Positions 62,783 through 64,000 of a stretch of DNA of 64,000 bases are shown here, one piece after another. Under the pieces are notes generated by a model that was not told the origin of the DNA, searched no databases, and was given only the letters and a program-made list of their open reading frames with translations. This stretch comes from Paracoccus everestensis (GTDB lineage Bacteria; Pseudomonadota; Alphaproteobacteria; Rhodobacterales; Rhodobacteraceae). Numbering within the stretch: the first letter of the stretch is position 1; the number at the start of each line of letters is the position of its first letter. The position numbers and the translations under genes are program-made. The DNA lies in the NCBI RefSeq assembly GCF_021491915.1, contig NZ_CP090836.1:62001-126000 (forward strand). The letters run 5' to 3'.

Positions 62783-63822
62783 AATTCCCGCACCCGGGCG
62801 CGGCGCACGATCCAGATGAAGAAGGGCGCGCCGACAAAGGCGGTGACGATGCCCACATCCAGTTCGCCGGGGCGGGCGATCAGGCGGCCCGCGATGTCCG
62901 ACGCGATCAGCAGGCACGCCCCCGCCAGGGCCGAGAACGGCAGCAGCCAGCGGTGATCCACGCCCACCAGAACGCGGCACAGATGCGGCACGATCAGGCC
63001 CACGAAGGCGATCGGCCCGCAGACCGCCGTGATCGCCCCGCATAACAGGATCGCGCCCAGGGCGGCCAGCCCGCGTGCAACCGCCACGCGTTCACCCAGG
63101 CCAGCAGCCATCTCGTCCCCCAGGGCCAGCAAATTCAGCTTGCGCGCGCAGGCGAGGCTGATGGCAAGACCCGCCGCCAGGAAAGGCAGCACCGGAACCA
63201 GGCGCGCAAAGGTCGCGCCGCCCACGCCGCCCACCTGCCAGGATTGCAGTCCCCCCGCGACATCGCCCCGCGACAGCATGATCGCCAGCACCAGCGACAG
63301 GAACGCGACCGAGGTCGCGACCCCCGCAAGCGCCAGCTTCAACGGCGTCGGCCCCCCGCGTCCCAGAGACCCGATGGCATAGACAAAGACCGCCGTGGCC
63401 CCCGCGCCCCCGATGGCCACCCAGATATAGGCCTGGGCGGACGCGATCCCGAAAAAGGCCACCGCCACCGCGACGGCCAGGGCCGCGCCCAGGTTCACCC
63501 CCAGAATCCCCGGATCGGCCAGCGGATTGCGCGTCACGCCCTGCATGATCGCCCCCGCAAGGCCAAGCGATGCCCCGGCAAGCGCGGCCAGAACCGTGCG
63601 CGGGATCCGCGCGGCCACCGACGCCTGGCCGATGGTGTCCACTTGCCCCCGCAACGCGGCGGCGATGTCGTCCAAGCCCACGTCCCGCGTGCCAACGGCC
63701 ACCGACAGCGCACACAGCATCGCCAGCAGCCCCAGCATCGCGGCCAGCCAGACCGCGCGGACGGGGTTCGACCGGGGCGCAACGGCGGCGCGCGGCAAGG
63801 GGCTGGCGGTGCCGGTCATCAT
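62779..63822 (-). CDS. Iron-siderophore ABC transporter permease (FecCD family, FepD-like)
   Basis: A 347-residue FecCD permease with RIPRTVLAALAGASLGLAGAIMQGVTRNPLADPGILGVNLGAAL and the cytoplasmic-loop feature GPIAFVGLIVPHLCRVLVGVDHRWLLP. The NPLADPxILG motif is the FepD-type signature. It overlaps the partial binding-protein gene upstream by ATGA and the next permease by ATGA. ATG 63822 and ATG 63819 are adjacent. Confidence 0.92.
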   Translation of the reverse strand: MMTGTASPLPRAAVAPRSNPVRAVWLAAMLGLLAMLCALSVAVGTRDVGLDDIAAALRGQVDTIGQASVAARIPRTVLAALAGASLGLAGAIMQGVTRNPLADPGILGVNLGAALAVAVAVAFFGIASAQAYIWVAIGGAGATAVFVYAIGSLGRGGPTPLKLALAGVATSVAFLSLVLAIMLSRGDVAGGLQSWQVGGVGGATFARLVPVLPFLAAGLAISLACARKLNLLALGDEMAAGLGERVAVARGLAALGAILLCGAITAVCGPIAFVGLIVPHLCRVLVGVDHRWLLPFSALAGACLLIASDIAGRLIARPGELDVGIVTAFVGAPFFIWIVRRARVREL

Positions 63823-64000
63823 TCGGATTTCTGCGCGGCCCCGGCCAGCAGGGCGGCGTAATCGTCAAGCACCCAGGGCAAGCCCAGCGGCGTGGGGTTG
63901 GCGGCATTGCCCGCAGGGTCGTTCTTCAGCATTACGATGGCGCCATTGGCAACGGCGGGCATATGCCTGAACAGGGGATCGGCGCGCATCGCCTCCAGCA
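63819..64000 (-). CDS. Iron-siderophore substrate-binding protein, C-terminal fragment (window edge)
   Basis: The frame on the minus strand continues through the window end: 60 codons are visible, ending AALLAGAAQKSE and then TGA. The segment DPLFRHMPAVANGAIVML and the preceding helix fit the C-terminal lobe of FepB/FhuD-type periplasmic iron-siderophore binding proteins. It overlaps the permease gene by ATGA, the usual first gene of such an operon. The N-terminal part is outside the window. Confidence 0.7.
   Translation of the reverse strand, partial: LEAMRADPLFRHMPAVANGAIVMLKNDPAGNAANPTPLGLPWVLDDYAALLAGAAQKSE

Overview
The window looks like a chromosomal segment spanning the replication origin of a high-GC alphaproteobacterium of the Rhodobacteraceae/Paracoccaceae, most likely Paracoccus or a close relative. 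The grounds are the order parB-parA-rsmG-mnmG-mnmE-rho-hemJ, then an A+T-rich DnaA-box region, then aroE-coaE-dnaQ; two perfect parS palindromes; a complete alphaproteobacterial general-stress module (PhyR, NepR, EcfG, kinase); and a taurine:pyruvate aminotransferase that, from memory, closely resembles Paracoccus homologues. No database search was possible, so the genus is inference.

Layout. 1-2249: the end of a FadR-type regulator and a taurine:pyruvate aminotransferase. 2356-4324: five tiny to small hydrophilic proteins plus a PAP2-type protein, arranged around EcfG-type promoters. 4363-9543: a translationally coupled five-gene operon for a PaoABC-like molybdenum aldehyde oxidoreductase (2Fe-2S, FAD plus 4Fe-4S, and Mo subunits) with its XdhC/PaoD chaperone and a MocA-like cofactor nucleotidyltransferase. 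9556-17246: chromosome partitioning, ribosome/tRNA modification, Rho, HemJ and oriC. 17247-20334: aroE, coaE, dnaQ and a YihY-type membrane protein. 20365-23817: the general-stress regulators. 23858-27887: a PqiABC lipid-transport operon with PqiA split into two genes. 27954-34349: an accessory block in which a zinc-ribbon-like protein, a cytoplasmic subtilase-like protein, a 72-residue protein and a vanadium-haloperoxidase/PAP2-like enzyme stand divergent to a SARP-like winged-helix/TPR regulator, followed by an endonuclease/exonuclease/phosphatase-family enzyme. 34460-42961: an inositol-monophosphatase-family enzyme, PmbA/TldE, a DUF2125-like protein, an enoyl-CoA hydratase, a polar amino-acid ABC transporter, a secreted protein and glucokinase. 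43077-49417: TamA-TamB. 49763-51872: a CAP-RTX protein and gluconokinase. 52029-54877: CysD and the CysNC fusion for sulfate activation. 54996-60607: an Hsp70-like protein, an AI-2E-family transporter, NhaA and a SLC13/DASS transporter. 60954-64000: an iron-siderophore ABC transporter running off the end.

The most connected observation is regulatory. Seven sequences of the form GGAAC-N16/17-(C/G)GTT, the published shape of EcfG promoters, lie upstream of genes in the window: before nepR-ecfG itself, three around the small hydrophilic proteins and the PAP2 gene, and one each before the aldehyde oxidoreductase operon, an amino-acid ABC transporter and a secreted protein. The window therefore seems to hold both the general stress regulator and part of its local regulon. 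The best candidate for an undescribed system is the haloperoxidase-like/subtilase-like/zinc-ribbon cluster with its own divergent regulator and a perfect palindrome between them.

No rRNA, tRNA, CRISPR array, insertion sequence or prophage was recognised.
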